A DNA stretch of 64,000 nt from Heterohyrax brucei (Eukaryota > Chordata > Mammalia > Hyracoidea > Procaviidae). The position numbers and the translations under genes were made by a program. The notes beneath the pieces are model-generated. The model did no database searches. It was not told the origin of the DNA and worked only from the letters and a program-made list of their open reading frames with translations. Location of the stretch: NCBI GenBank assembly GCA_028571685.1, contig CM053162.1:66948351-67012350 (forward strand), written 5' to 3'. Numbering within the stretch: the stretch's first letter is position 1; each line of letters opens with the position of its first letter. This document shows positions 44,755 through 55,599 of this stretch, one piece after another.

Positions 44755-45325
44755 CATGATATGGTCACTCTGTGTCACAGCCAAAGTAGAAAGAAGATCA
44801 GTATTAACTGGACTTGAACATAATATGCTTATTCCTCCTATCTTAACCCAATATTGCGAGGATCTTTTTTTTTTTTTGCAAAAAGATCTACATATCAAAT
44901 GGGAGAGAACTGATATCTCAACAACATTATTATGCCATTTAAGTTCTGTTTAGCTATACAACTCATATTAAAAATCAAACAGCATAAGGAAGAAAACTAT
45001 TTTACTCAGTGACTTTAAAGAATAATGTATTCCTATTTTGTAATGCTAAATGTAAGCATTCTGATAAGACGTTATCTCTGTGGCACATTTATGCTATTAA
45101 ATTTATTGAAATGTATCATGAAATAGATACATATATATTAGCCAAGCCATATATATTACAGAATGGTAAATATTTTGTTTAGTTTCAAAATGGTATGTTA
45201 AATGAAAATAAATGTCTAAGCTTTGGCGTCACATGACTTGTATTGGACTTTTGAGGTCATCCTTTGACTTCTTAGCAAACTTTCCTTCTAAGTAATTCAA
45301 TTTTAAATAAATACCCTTGTTGAAA
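44755..45325. other. Unassigned AT-rich sequence
   Basis: No recognised element. Confidence 0.4.
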
Positions 45326-46535
45326 TAAAAAATCCTCACAACTGGACCCATAAGCAACATCATCATAAATGGAGAAAGGATGGATGTTGTCAAGGATTTC
45401 ATTTTACTTGGGTCCACAGTCACCGTCCAAGGAAGCAGCAGTCAAGAAATCAAAAGATGTATTTCATTGGTAAAATCTGCTGCAAAGGACCTCTGTAAAG
45501 TATTGAAAAGTAAAGACGTACTCTTGAAGTTTGAGCGTAACCCAAACCATGGTATTTTCAGTAGCATCATGTACGAGGTCTGACAATTAAGTCTGTGAAC
45601 TTAATTGTTTTAAGTACTACATATTTCATTGCTGAGTATCACTACGGTCACCTTCAAAGTACTTCCTTTGGGAAGCTGTGCACTGATATCAGCAACTAGT
45701 CCATCCTTCAAAGAAATTTGGAACTCTTTCTGGAATGGCAATTGCCCATGGTAGCAAGGTGTGGCAAGTTCATGAACTTAATTGTATAGTTGTCTGTGGA
45801 GGAGTTTTTAGTCAATAAACAAGTAGCTGTATTGGAACACCCTCCCTACTCACCTGATCTGGCCCCCAGTGACTTTTTTCTTTACTTGAAGATAAGGGAA
45901 ATGTTGAAAGGAAGACATTTGGATGACATTCAGGACATCAAGGGTAATACAATGATGGCTCTGATGCCATTCTGGAAAAAGAGTTCCAAAATTGCACTGA
46001 AGGCAGATCTGGGCTCTGGCATCAGTGCATAGCTTCCCAAGGGGAGCACTTTGAAGGTGACCATAGTGATACTCAGCAATGATGTATGTAGTACTTTTTC
46101 TAGGATGATTCTCAAACTTGTCAGTCCTCATATATGCAAAAGCTGGACAATGAACAAGAAAGACAGAAGAAGAATTGATGTCATTGAATCGTGGTGTTGG
46201 AGAAGAACATTGAATATATCATGGACTACCAAAAGAATGAATAGATCTGTTCTGGAAGAAGTAAAATCAGAGTGCTCCTTGCAAGCAAAGATGGTAAGAC
46301 TGTATCTCATGTACTTCGGACATGCTGCCAGGAGAGATCAATTCCTGGAGAAAGACATCACGCTTGGTAGAGTGTGAAAAAGAGTAAGACTCTGAATGAG
46401 ATGAATTGACACAGTGGTTGCAACAATGGGCTTAAGTATTAGAACGATTGTGGGCAGGGTGCAAACCGGGTAGTGTTGTGAGTAGGGTTGCCATGAGTTG
46501 GAGCTGACTCAACGGCACTGAACGACAACAGTGCC
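45326..46535 (+). pseudogene. RTE LINE 3' half, split by a mariner MITE
   Basis: RTE blocks at 45326-45573 ('aaaatcctcacaactggacc', 'caaggatttcattttacttg', 'tggtattttcagtagcatca') and 46131-46535 ('aaaagctggacaatgaacaa', 'acaagaaagacagaagaaga', 'cttcggacatgctgccagga', tail 'actcaacggcactgaacgac'). The encoded C-terminal region is frameshifted. The MITE at 45574-46130 separates them. Confidence 0.85.
45574..46130 (+). mobile_element. Mariner-derived MITE inserted in RTE
   Basis: Starts 'cgaggtctgacaattaagtc' after TA (45572-45573), ends 'cttgtcagtcctca' before TA (46131-46132). The interior frame 45790-46032 keeps the mariner C-terminal region with the third catalytic aspartate (HPPYSPDLAPSD). 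The left arm is an inverted copy of the right arm. This is the clearest member of the family. Confidence 0.85.
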
Positions 46536-46542
46536 ACCCTGT

Positions 46543-46985
46543 TAGGTGCTGTTGTGGCTGAGTACTCTAAAGAAGCTAAATCAGTAAAGCTCGTGTATTT
46601 ACATCAAGGAAACAGTCAAGATGACTGTAGAAGATGAAATTCCCAAGACTGTGGATCAGGAGCAGGGCTTCTCCTGATTATGTAGCCGCAGTGGCTGGGA
46701 AACCCAGGATTCACAGTTTGCAGAGCAGAGATCTTGCTCACAGGCTGTGACATTCAGTGAATAGCAAGACTGGCAGGTAAGCTGCTAGCTGCCATCCCAA
46801 GGGCTGAAGATCAGACTGACAGGAGCCACCTGTAGGATCCAGAGCAGGAAAAACCTAAAACATCCACTTACATTCAGATGCTGAACATATGCCTGAGAAA
46901 ACTCCCTTTCAGCTGATTAGCTAGATGCCATCATGGGAGTGATCACATAAAAACACTGAAAATCAAGGCCCAGACAAGTTCATAC
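46543..46985 (-). mobile_element. LTR-like element, second family
   Basis: 'tgttaggtgctgttgtggct', 'atcagtaaagctcgtgtatt', 'cacaggctgtgacattcagt', 'ggtaagctgctagctgccat' and 'aactccctttcagctgatta'. Read in reverse it resembles the LTR at 18148-18628 near its 3' end. No target duplication found. Confidence 0.5.
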
Positions 46986-47000
46986 ACAATCCTAATTATT

Positions 47001-47194
47001 GCAGGTGCTTTCCAACTCACTTTGACTCATGACCTCCCCACATTACAGAGTAGAAATTCACGTAGACTTTTCTAGGCTATAATCTTCATGATGGTGGTTC
47101 TCACTGTCTTTCTCCACAGAACCAGTGGGTGAATTTGAATCACTGACCTTTCTGGCTAGCACCAAGTCCATAGAAGTTTCTATAGCAGGGCTCC
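47001..47194 (-). mobile_element. SINE, long variant, diverged
   Basis: 'ttccaactcactttgactca', 'gctataatcttcatgatggt', 'ttgaatcactgacctttctg' and 'tctatagcagggctcc' follow a reversed long AfroSINE variant. Confidence 0.6.
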
Positions 47195-47271
47195 TCTCTA
47201 CCCCTAATTCTCTTAAATGGATCGTCTTCAAGCTGGGCAACAGGGCTAAAGCGCACTCTGCTGTGTCAGAA

Positions 47272-47436
47272 TGGAAACCCTAGTGGTGTAGTGGTTAAGT
47301 ACCACAGCTGCTAACAAAATGGTTGGCAGTTTGAATCCGTCAGGTGCTCCTTGGGAACTATGGGGCAGTTCTACTCTGTCCTATAGCGTTGTTATTTGTT
47401 GGAATTGACTTGAAGTCAATGAGCTTGGTTTGGGTT
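47272..47436 (+). mobile_element. AfroSINE-type SINE
   Basis: 'ggaaaccctagtggtgtagt', 'atggttggcagtttgaatcc', 'gggcagttctactctgtcct' and tail 'tgaagtcaatgagcttggtt'. Confidence 0.9.
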
Positions 47437-47439
47437 TTC

Positions 47440-47960
47440 GTAGTAATGCAGTATTTTGAGTAAGTGAAGGACGTCTGTAAGGCATTTTCTAGAGATTTTA
47501 CTCCACTTGTAACAACTTTGAAAATATTGGCAGTTTGTTGTGCACAGTGTAGTTAGGCTCCACAAAGCTATGGTGGCTAAAAGGTTTTACTTGATGATAC
47601 TTCTGAAAACTCTTTAGTAGTGAATGAGGTTCTAAGTACGATGCCTGAGATTGTTACATAGTAAAAATAAATTATCGATTTAGACTTTCACTTCGGAAAA
47701 TTTGAACTTGTGTTAACTAGAAAACATTTTTTGTCCTAGGATGAATCCTAGAGAATTCCTACTTTCCATCATCTATCACCTGAGAATTACGGGGATGGAG
47801 ACGTGTAGGGGAGAGCAAGCAAAGGGCTTCCGTGTTTCTTACAGTTGGGGCCTGATAGCAGATTTCATGTGACCGAACTCCTAATGCAACAGAAGTTATG
47901 TCCTTGTAACTTTGGGGAAAGGCCCCTGGATGGTGAGGTGTTTTCTACTTAACTATTAGA
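47440..47960. other. Unassigned sequence
   Basis: No recognised repeat and no credible exon. Confidence 0.4.
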
Positions 47961-47961
47961 C

Positions 47962-48185
47962 GAAACCCTGTCAATGTCACCATAGAAGAAACTCCTGCTG
48001 ATCTGCTTCTGTGAAGATTACCAAAAAACGTTATGAGATCTTCTGCCATTGAGTTGGTTCTGATTCATAGGGACCCTAAGAAAACTGAAGTTTTTTCAGC
48101 ATTGGCCGGTGGAATCCCCACTTATCCCTTCAGTGGACTCTTCATCAGGGAAGTTGGAATTGACTCAATGGCAGTGGGTTTATGT
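47962..48185. repeat. SINE debris with two opposed short tails
   Basis: A head-like piece at 47962-48030, a reversed tail at 48036-48075 ('tgccattgagttggttctga') and a forward tail at 48150-48182 ('ggaattgactcaatggcagt'). No single complete SINE explains the set. Confidence 0.45.
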
Positions 48186-48289
48186 ATTTACTTTCAGGTT
48201 TTATTCTTCCTAATTCTACATTTCTGTTGATTTCTCCAGCAATAAGTTTAAACCTTTGGGACATAACTGTAGAAATGAACCAAGGCTGA

Positions 48290-49262
48290 CTTCAATATGA
48301 ATTATACCTCAGTATTAAGGAAACAAAAATGCTTACAAATGGACCAATAAGCAACATCATATTAAATGGATAACATATTGACGTTGTCAAGGATTTCAAG
48401 GATTTCATTTTCCTTGCATCCATAATTAACATCTATCTTAAGAGTCATCTAATGCTGTTTTAACTAAAATACCACTCCTGGATGGCTTTAACAAAAAGAA
48501 AAAAAAAAAATTTCCTCACAGTAAAGTAAGCTCACAGTCCAAATTTAGAGCCTAAGCTCCAGAGAAAGGCTGTCTCTGCTGGCTCTGGAAGTAGGTCCTT
48601 GTCATCAGTCTTTCCTTGGACTGGGAGCTTCTGAGGTGCAGAGACCGTGGGTCTTTCCAAAGGACGTGTTCTGCTCCCCGCACTGCTTCGAGGTCCTTCT
48701 CTTTCTGCTTGCTTCCCTTTCCTTTATATCCTAAAACATCATCTCAAGAAAAAATACAATCCAACACTTTTAATCCTGCATCACCAATGCAACTGCTCCT
48801 GATCTCCCAGATTGACATCCTAGAGGCAGGATTTACAACATATGGGAACATTATGGAACACCAGGAAGCATGGTCTAGCCAATTCACTACACACAATTTT
48901 GGAGGGACACAATTCAGTCCATGACAACATCCATGGAAGCAGCAGTCAAGACGTGGGGGGAAAAGAAATCATTGCATTACGGCAAATCTGCTGCAAAAAG
49001 TCTCAAGTGTTAAAAAGCAAAGATATCATCTTGAAGATTAAGATGCACCAAGCAAGGATACCTTCAACTGCTGCATGTGTGTGTTAGTGCTGGTCAGCCA
49101 ACAAGGAACGTCAAGCAATAATTGATTTCTTTGAATTACAGTATTGGCAAAGCATATTGAATACATGACAGACTGTCAGAAGAATGAAGAAATCTGTCCT
49201 GGAAGAAGTACAGACCGAACGCTCCTTAGAAGAGAAGGTGGCAAGACTGACGAGTCTGAGCT
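48290..49262 (+). pseudogene. RTE LINE fragment split by a solo LTR
   Basis: Left part 48290-48433 ('atggaccaataagcaacatc', 'gacgttgtcaaggatttcaa'), right part 48932-49262 ('catggaagcagcagtcaaga', 'tgttaaaaagcaaagatatc', 'gtcctggaagaagtacagac'). The join falls at 'aacatc|catgg' of the RTE. Frame lost. Confidence 0.8.
48434..48926 (-). mobile_element. Solo LTR, MaLR/MST-like, inside RTE
   Basis: A 493-bp LTR with exact 5-bp duplication 'acatc' (48429-48433, 48927-48931). Its left end reads 'tatcttaagagtcatctaat' (TG decayed to TA), and its right end is 'cagtccatgaca'. Same family as 8113-8624. Confidence 0.8.
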
Positions 49263-49591
49263 ATAGTTAAGTCTTCCTCCTGAGACCTCCCTTGAAAGAC
49301 AAAAGTCTTATGTTGAAATAACTGACATTGTAGTTGTTTATTCCAGTTCTCTAATTCTAAATGAAGGACGGGGTGTCTTACTGGCATGCCTCGTATGATT
49401 ATCTTGCAATAAACTCAATGAGTTTACCTATGTCAACTTGTATATCTCTCTATTAATTCCTAACATAAAATCCTACACTATGAAATGGTAACAGGAAAAA
49501 AATATATAATGAGAAAGACTGTCATACAAGAACAGCTGGAAATTATTTTACAGATTAGCATATGATAACTATCATCATAATAATAAAAAAC

Positions 49592-49755
49592 CCAAATATC
49601 TACTGCTGTCAAGTGAGTTTTGACTCACGGCAACCTTACAGACAGAGTAGAACTGCCCTTCAGCATTTTCAAGGAGGACTTAGGGGATTTGAGTGTCCGA
49701 TTTTCCAGTCTTACCAGATGTAGCGCTTCACTATTATGCAACCAGATTTTCCTAC
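49592..49755 (-). mobile_element. AfroSINE-type SINE
   Basis: 'ctactgctgtcaagtgagtt', 'gacagagtagaactgccctt', 'gcttcactattatgcaacca'. Reversed, diverged at the head. Confidence 0.82.
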
Positions 49756-49864
49756 TAGCATAATAGGAATTTAAAATTTTCCTCTTTTAGGTTTCCAACT
49801 ATGATATGTTACAGGCATTATTGTATACACTGCATAAAGAGGTTATTGGAAAAAAGAGGCTGAA

Positions 49865-49945
49865 ATGCTTCCAGAGGTCACAGACTCACATGAGAGAGCC
49901 AGGATTCAAGCCCATGTTTTTCTACTGACTCTCCCAGTTCAGAGT
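49865..49945 (-). mobile_element. MIR SINE fragment
   Basis: 'ccagaggtcacagactcaca' and 'gagccaggattcaagcccat' match the reversed MIR core. Confidence 0.6.
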
Positions 49946-50254
49946 CTTCTCTATTTGTGTGCAGTGTGTTCCATGGAATAAAAGATGAAAAACTTAACCG
50001 TAAATTGAAATTCCAAATGTAACAAAATAATTGTAATTTTCTCACTAGGTTTATAGGTTTTCTGGTTGTAGAGTTAACTTCTTAAAAAGACAAGTGTCAT
50101 AAATGGATTGAATAGCTGCTGTCAATTGATTCCCATATTTTAACTTACCTCTAAGCATGATAAATCGTTTCCTGTTTTTAGTTATTTGAATTTTTGAATG
50201 TAAGTGTTTACATGTAGCAGTTGATTACGAATATCTGCTGAAGTGTCTCTGGAT

Positions 50255-50450
50255 TCCTAGGTAGCAAAACCAGTTTGTGCTGACTATGAATTGAAAAGTG
50301 GATGGTTTGAATCTGCTCAGCAGTTTTGCAGAGGAAAGTCCTGACAAAGATTACACCAAGGTAACTCCATGGAGCAGTTGAATTCTGTAACACAGGGGGC
50401 TGCCATGGGTCCAAATCGAATCAAGAGCAGCAGGTTTGCTTTTTTGTGTT
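50255..50450 (+). mobile_element. SINE variant, diverged
   Basis: 'gattcctaggtagcaaaacc', 'ggatggtttgaatctgctca', 'ccatggagcagttgaattct' and 'gctgccatgggtccaaatcg'. Long variant order. Confidence 0.5.
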
Positions 50451-50515
50451 AGGAATCCTCCCCACCACTGGGAAAGAGAATTCAGACCTACACAAAGACT
50501 ATCAAATGAGGTTTT

Positions 50516-50568
50516 GGCAAATGATTGAGTAATTCATTTGGAATACAAGATTTCAAATGACAGACTCA
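50516..50568 (+). repeat. 53-bp segment duplicated at 53778-53830
   Basis: 'caaatgattgagtaattcat' through 'aatacaagatttcaaatgac'. It differs from the copy at 53778 at about five positions. Its surroundings here look single-copy, so this is probably the source. Confidence 0.75.
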
Positions 50569-50604
50569 GAGAATAGAAAGAGGACATAGAAGTCATCCAT
50601 TGCA

Positions 50605-50690
50605 ATACTTTACCAATGGTGAAATTGTAGTCCAGGGAGGGAGGTTATTTATCTAAGACTAGTGGGTGATTTTCAGACTTACATACAGAT
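50605..50690 (-). mobile_element. MIR-like fragment
   Basis: 'ccaatggtgaaattgtagtc' and 'ggaggttatttatctaagac' resemble the reversed MIR core. Confidence 0.45.
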
Positions 50691-51892
50691 TCACTGAACT
50701 GTAGTGTAGTTTTCTTTCCATTATTCCTCTTTGAAATAGAGATTAAAAAAGAAAAAAAAAGTGTAATGTGTAATACTGCTGCATAGGTTAATTATTGGGA
50801 GAGTTTTCCATTCTAATTAGTACCGTATCAATTTTATTGGTGGCTTTCTCTTCAACATTCTTTCTGTATTTTTAATAAAAGGCTCTTGAAATGCTGTGCT
50901 TTAAAGATTTATTTTGTGTGGCTTTCACAGTGTTCATTTAAAATCTTCTCATGGTTTTGGTAAGTTTTTTTTTCCAGACTATAAGGCCAGTCTGAGTGAT
51001 GTGGAGTAAAGCCTAACTCAATTTCTTGAGAGGAAGGTATATTTAAACTGAAACACATTGTTCCAGCTTGCTGTCTACACCGAGACAAGACCCTAGAGAA
51101 ACACTCAGGAAGTGACTTCTCTGTGGCTAGAGACTCATAGTTCCAGGCTAGGCATCTTGCAAACATTTGGTCCTGTATTTCTGAATAATTACAAATAGTT
51201 TTTTTTCTGATAATACAAGTTATATTTCTCAACATGATTGTTAAAAGGTTCTTAAATTTCCCCGTTTTCTTCAGCATGTATGTAAATATATGAAGTTTTG
51301 ATAAATGAATACAAATTAGAATATCTGAAGAGAATGAATTATGTAAAATACTTTGTTAAATGTATTATACTAAAATGCTACTTTCTTTGGAGTCTAGAGG
51401 AAAGGCTAGAGCATTTTCCTACGGTTCTCATCCATCACATGGCTGACTTTATGTTCCTTGAGGGATTTTGAGTCACTGTTTTCTGTTGCAAAGCCAGGTA
51501 GGCATTATTATAACTACTGGCACCACAGATTTATTTTTAATTATTCATAAAAATGATCTAAACAATGGAATCCCCAAATGACAACACACAATGCTGTTTT
51601 TTAGAAGCCATCTGTGACTCTTGCAAGAACAAATGAAATACATTTTTATATATATGTATATATATATGTATGTATATCAACTCAGGAAAACATCAAATTG
51701 ACAGGGAATTTATTTTTAGAGATAAGACTTTTTTTCTTAGTAAGGATGTTCAATATCTTCTGTACAAAGTATAATAATATCAATTTTGCTGTGACTCACC
51801 AGCAACAACAACTTTTTGTTTGGGAAACAAAAAGTAATGGAGATGTTGAAATCATTGCACACAAACACATTTGGTACACATTAGCCATCAGT
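50691..51892. other. Unassigned sequence with a TA-rich microsatellite
   Basis: TA/TG simple repeat at about 51645-51680 ('atatatatgtatatatatat'). A 122-codon minus-strand frame at 50909-51277 and a 143-codon plus-strand frame from 51614 have no recognisable domains. The latter runs through the microsatellite into a SINE. Confidence 0.4.
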
Positions 51893-52038
51893 CTACTCAT
51901 TGCTGTCGAGTTGATTTCTCCTCATAACAAACCTACAGGACAGAGTAGAAGAACTGTCCCACAGAGTGTCCAAGGAGCTCCTAGAGGATTTAATCTTTTG
52001 ATTAGCAGCCACAGCACTTATCCACTCTACCATCAAGT
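51893..52038 (-). mobile_element. AfroSINE-type SINE
   Basis: 'tcattgctgtcgagttgatt', 'ctgtcccacagagtgtccaa', 'gattagcagccacagcactt'. Reversed. Confidence 0.85.
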
Positions 52039-52082
52039 TTTCTGAATCAATCTATAGATCATTGAATAATATGACAAATTGT

Positions 52083-52473
52083 CTGCTACGTGTTACGGAT
52101 TGCACTGTGTCTCTTCAGGACAGGTATTGGAATCCTAATCGCTGTACTGGTGGTGTGATTCCCTTTCGGAGTAGAGTTTTCTTTATTATGTCAAGGAGCC
52201 TAGCTGAACATACGGTGGGTCCTAGGCCTCTGGTCATCACTTCAAAGTTATAAAAAGACAGAGAATGCCCAGCAAATGCGGAGGCTGGAGGAGCAGATAA
52301 ATGCCCTACAGAGACTCATAGGCCCCAAGAAGAGCAGAGGACAGACCTCCCCTAGATCCAGTGCCCTAAGTCAAAGCTCCTAGCCTCTTCAACAGGGACA
52401 AAACAAATTGCTGTCCTTTAAAGACACCTAGTTGTGTTATTTCTGCTATAAGCCTCACTAGCTAACTGAGAGA
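52083..52473 (+). mobile_element. MaLR-like LTR
   Basis: 'cgtgttacggattgcactgt', 'ggtattggaatcctaatcgc', 'ggtgtgattccctttcggag', then 'gtgttatttctgctataagc' with 'ctcactagctaactgagag'. A distinct MaLR-type subfamily from the 8113 family. Confidence 0.6.
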
Positions 52474-52639
52474 GCACGTTAGTGCTCCTGAAAGTGTCCT
52501 GATGGGGTTCCTAGCAGTAACTGGAGAGCTGGCACACATTCGAAGTGCTGTTCTTGGCCACTGTCTCTGAGCAGAGCACTGCTCTTTCCTTGTTGATAGG
52601 TGACCTTGGGTAGATTGTGCTGCGTGAAGACCCTGGGTA

Positions 52640-52785
52640 CAACAGGCCAAGATGCTGCCCAGTCCTGCATCTTCTGCACAATTACTGCTATGCTTGAGCC
52701 CATTGCTGCAGTCACTTTGCCCCTCAGTCTGTCTCTTGGAGGGTTTTCTCTTTTTCACTGACCTTGTTTCCTGCTCAAGGCCAAA
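52640..52785 (-). pseudogene. RTE LINE 3' fragment, antisense
   Basis: 'gctgcccagtcctgcatctt', 'ctatgcttgagcccattgct', 'ttctctttttcactgacctt' match the reversed RTE 3' region (compare 31170-31300). The overlapping ~98-codon minus-strand frame is partly this fragment. Confidence 0.7.
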
Positions 52786-53365
52786 TCAGACATGTAGGAA
52801 ATCCAGCTGCTACACAAAGCACGCGTTGCCCTTGTTTCCTTTGACCATGACCAAACCATTTCCCATTGGTTCAAAACTCTGAAAAAGACGTAATTTCAGG
52901 GACACTCGTGTACATGAATCACTTTGATATCATCTTTATTTTCTTTGGAAAAAGTGAATGAACTTGTTATCTAAATATTTTTCTTCTGCTTTTTGGTTTA
53001 TATTGATACACTGTCCTAAAACAAAACTTAAATCTACTTGCAGTTCTGTCAGATCTGTGTGAGATTTATCTAATGTGAGTACCCTCTGTTCATTCTTCAT
53101 GTATCTTTATTTGACTCATGACTTCTGTTTTTTTTAATTATTGGACAATTTTTAAAATTACAGGTTAAGCATTGAACACATATTATTGTAGCTAAAGACT
53201 AAGGTAACAAACATCATGAGTCAAGAATTCAAGATGAGAATTGGCATAAGTAGATTATTTGATTTGCATGGCAGTATCAAAAGATGGGCACCTAGGCACT
53301 TGATACTACAAAGAGACCTTAAATAAGTAAGGCTGGCTTTAGAGGATGAGGATTTGGATTTAAGA
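52786..53365. other. Unassigned sequence
   Basis: No recognised repeat. Confidence 0.4.
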
Positions 53366-53367
53366 AT

Positions 53368-53515
53368 CCCTAGGTGGTGAACAAGGCAAAATACTGGACT
53401 ACTCGTCAAAACTTTGATGGTTCAAACCCACTTAGAAACACTTCACGAGACAGCCCCGGTGATGACAGCCTTGAAAATCCTACAGAGCCTTTCTACACTG
53501 CACATGTGGAAACTA
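53368..53515 (+). mobile_element. SINE variant, diverged
   Basis: 'aatccctaggtggtgaacaa', 'gatggttcaaacccacttag' and 'gacagccttgaaaatcctac' in long-variant order. Confidence 0.4.
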
Positions 53516-53521
53516 ACTAGT

Positions 53522-54166
53522 CTCTTAGTCATCTAGCGCTGTTATAACAGATGTACCACAAGTCTATGACTTTAACAGAGAGGAGTTTGTTTTATCAAAG
53601 GCCCGTAGGCTACAAGTCTGAATTCAGGGCCACAGTGCCAGGGAAAGATCTTCTCTCTTTGTCAGTTCTGGAGGAAGGTCCTTGTGATACATTAGTCTTT
53701 CCTTGGTCTGAGAGCATCTCAGCACAGGAATCTCAAGTCCAAAGGATGTGCTGTGCTCCCAGCACTGGAACAGAGTTTGCAAATGACTGAGTAATTCATT
53801 GGGAATACAAGATTTCAAAGCACAGACTCATCTGGCTTCTTGCTGTTTTAAGGTTCCCAATTTCTACTTGCTTCTCTTTCCTTTTATCTCTTGTAGCATA
53901 AAAGGTGGTGACTGCAAGTCACATCCCAGGGAAACTCCCTTGACACTGGATCAGAAAGGTGACATCAGTAAGGGTGATCCAGTCCCATCTTAATGTAAGT
54001 GTATATCCTCTTTAGTATGATCCAGTCTTGCTCCACTAACCACAGGCAGAGATTAGGATTTATAAAAATGAAAATAGCAATATAGAAGGCAATCACACAA
54101 TACTAGAAATCATCACCCAGCCCAACTGCTACACAATTTTTTTGTGAGAACACAATTCATGATGAC
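53522..54166 (-). mobile_element. Solo LTR, MaLR/MST-like, with internal insertions
   Basis: 'tcttagtcatctagcgctgt', 'ggcccgtaggctacaagtct', 'ctcccagcactggaacagag', 'catcccagggaaactccctt' and 'aacacaattcatgatgacta'. It is longer (about 645 bp) than relatives, partly because of a 53-bp insertion at 53778-53830. Confidence 0.7.
53778..53830 (+). repeat. 53-bp insertion matching 50516-50568
   Basis: 'caaatgactgagtaattcat' through 'aatacaagatttcaaagcac' lies inside the LTR, where sister LTRs have no such sequence. Roughly 48 of 53 bases match the 50.5 kb segment, in the same orientation. Confidence 0.75.
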
Positions 54167-54169
54167 TAG

Positions 54170-54495
54170 TCACAATTGACTAGTCAGCAATTAACAAGAA
54201 CAGCAAAATGATGCCCAGTCTTAAATGATTCAAAGAGAATTTTTGAAACTACTGCCCAAGTGTCGTTCCTCAATGTTATTTGTGTCTGTCTGTTCATTGT
54301 TCTTCCATTTTTTCTGTCTTCACTAAGGCCTGCTCCTGTCTCCTCAACCCATCTTTCTAAATCCAACGTGGATCTCTCTCATGAGTAGTGCCAGGACTTC
54401 TGCAGCACTCTGTTTATCTCGCTCTGCCCTGCCTACCATTCTTTATCTCCGAGATTGTCTGTCCTAAGGAGATGGGGAAAAGCAACAGGTATCTG
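54170..54495. other. Unassigned sequence
   Basis: Pyrimidine-rich in its second half. No family recognised. Confidence 0.4.
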
Positions 54496-54496
54496 T

Positions 54497-54998
54497 GAGC
54501 CTTATTCATCTACTGTTGCTCTAAATACCATCAGTGTAACAGAAATATCATCAGCAGATGGCTTCAACAAAGAGAAGTTTATTTTATCACAGAAACATAG
54601 TTTAAACATCAAAACTCAGGGCACTGGCTACAGGATGAGGCTTTCTCTGTTGGCTCTGGGGGAAGGTCCTGCTTGTTCGTTTTCCTCTGGTCTGGGAGTT
54701 TCTGAGGTACAGAGACCCTGGGTCCTTTTCCTGCTCCCAGCACTGCTTCTTGGTAGAATTAGGTCCCCAACTACCTGCTGACTGCCCTTTTCTTTATATC
54801 TCAAGATATTGCTTCAAGGCGCTATATAATCTTATGCATTAAATCATACCCAACCAACATGACTGACACCCCTTACCCATCACTAGCATCACAGAGACAG
54901 CGTCTACCGCGTATGAGCACGTCAGGCAACACCGGAAGTCGTGGCCTAGCCAAATCGCTACACACATTTTTGGAGAGACACGATTCAGTCCATGACGC
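54497..54998 (-). mobile_element. Solo LTR, MaLR/MST-like
   Basis: 'acagaaatatcatcagcaga', 'tggcttcaacaaagagaagt', 'ctcccagcactgcttcttgg', 'acacgattcagtccatgac'. Retains several CpGs at 54898-54980. Confidence 0.7.
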
Positions 54999-55185
54999 TG
55001 TGCATGGGTTTTTCTTTCCTAAAAATATTTCTTACTTCTTGTGAAAGAATGATTCTGAATACGCTGGTGATGAATATATAATAATTCAGCAATAATTTTG
55101 GACTAATCAGAAAACAGGACCACAGTGAATCTTTTGAATACTGTTACCTAAAACATTCTCTTTTCATTATCAATGTAAGTGCACA

Positions 55186-55597
55186 TGAGAACTGCCAATT
55201 AAGTTCATGAACTCATCCTAGAAAAGTGCTATAGCCTCATTGCTGAATATCACAACGGTCACCTTCAAAGTACTCTCCTTGGGAAGCTAGGCACTGACAC
55301 CAGCACCCAGTCCACGCTTCAAAGCAATTTGGGATCTCTTTTTCTGGAATGGCCATCAAAGCTGTCATCATATTACCCTTGATGTCCAGAATGTCCTCCA
55401 AATGTCTTTCTTTCAATGTTTCCATTATCTTCTGGTGAAGAAAACAGTCAGATCAGGTGAGTAGGTAGGGTGTTCCAGCACAGTTATTTGTTTTCTGGCT
55501 AAAAACTCCCTCACAGACAACTATACAATTAAGTTTGCTAACTTGACACTGTGTCACTGTCTGCAATTAAATTCACAGACTTAACTGTCCTACCTCG
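55186..55597 (-). mobile_element. Mariner-derived MITE with deleted right arm
   Basis: Left end 'tgagaactgccaattaagtt' (B-arm), full interior, then the internal junction 'acaattaagtttgctaactt', after which most of the A-arm (about 150 bp) is missing before the terminal 'acttaactgtcctacctcg'. The TA target has decayed. Confidence 0.7.
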
Positions 55598-55599
55598 TG

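Noticed and set aside
45790..46032. 81-codon frame as a transposase gene
   Set aside because: Only the C-terminal third of a mariner transposase, inside a MITE. It cannot encode an active enzyme.
51614..52045. Longest frame in the window (143 codons)
   Set aside because: It runs through a TA microsatellite and then a reversed SINE. No domain, and it ends inside the SINE.
52462..52758. 98-codon minus-strand frame
   Set aside because: Overlaps an antisense RTE 3' fragment and the end of an LTR. Chance frame.
54880..54985. CpG island
   Set aside because: Only a short CpG-bearing patch inside an LTR, too small for an island.
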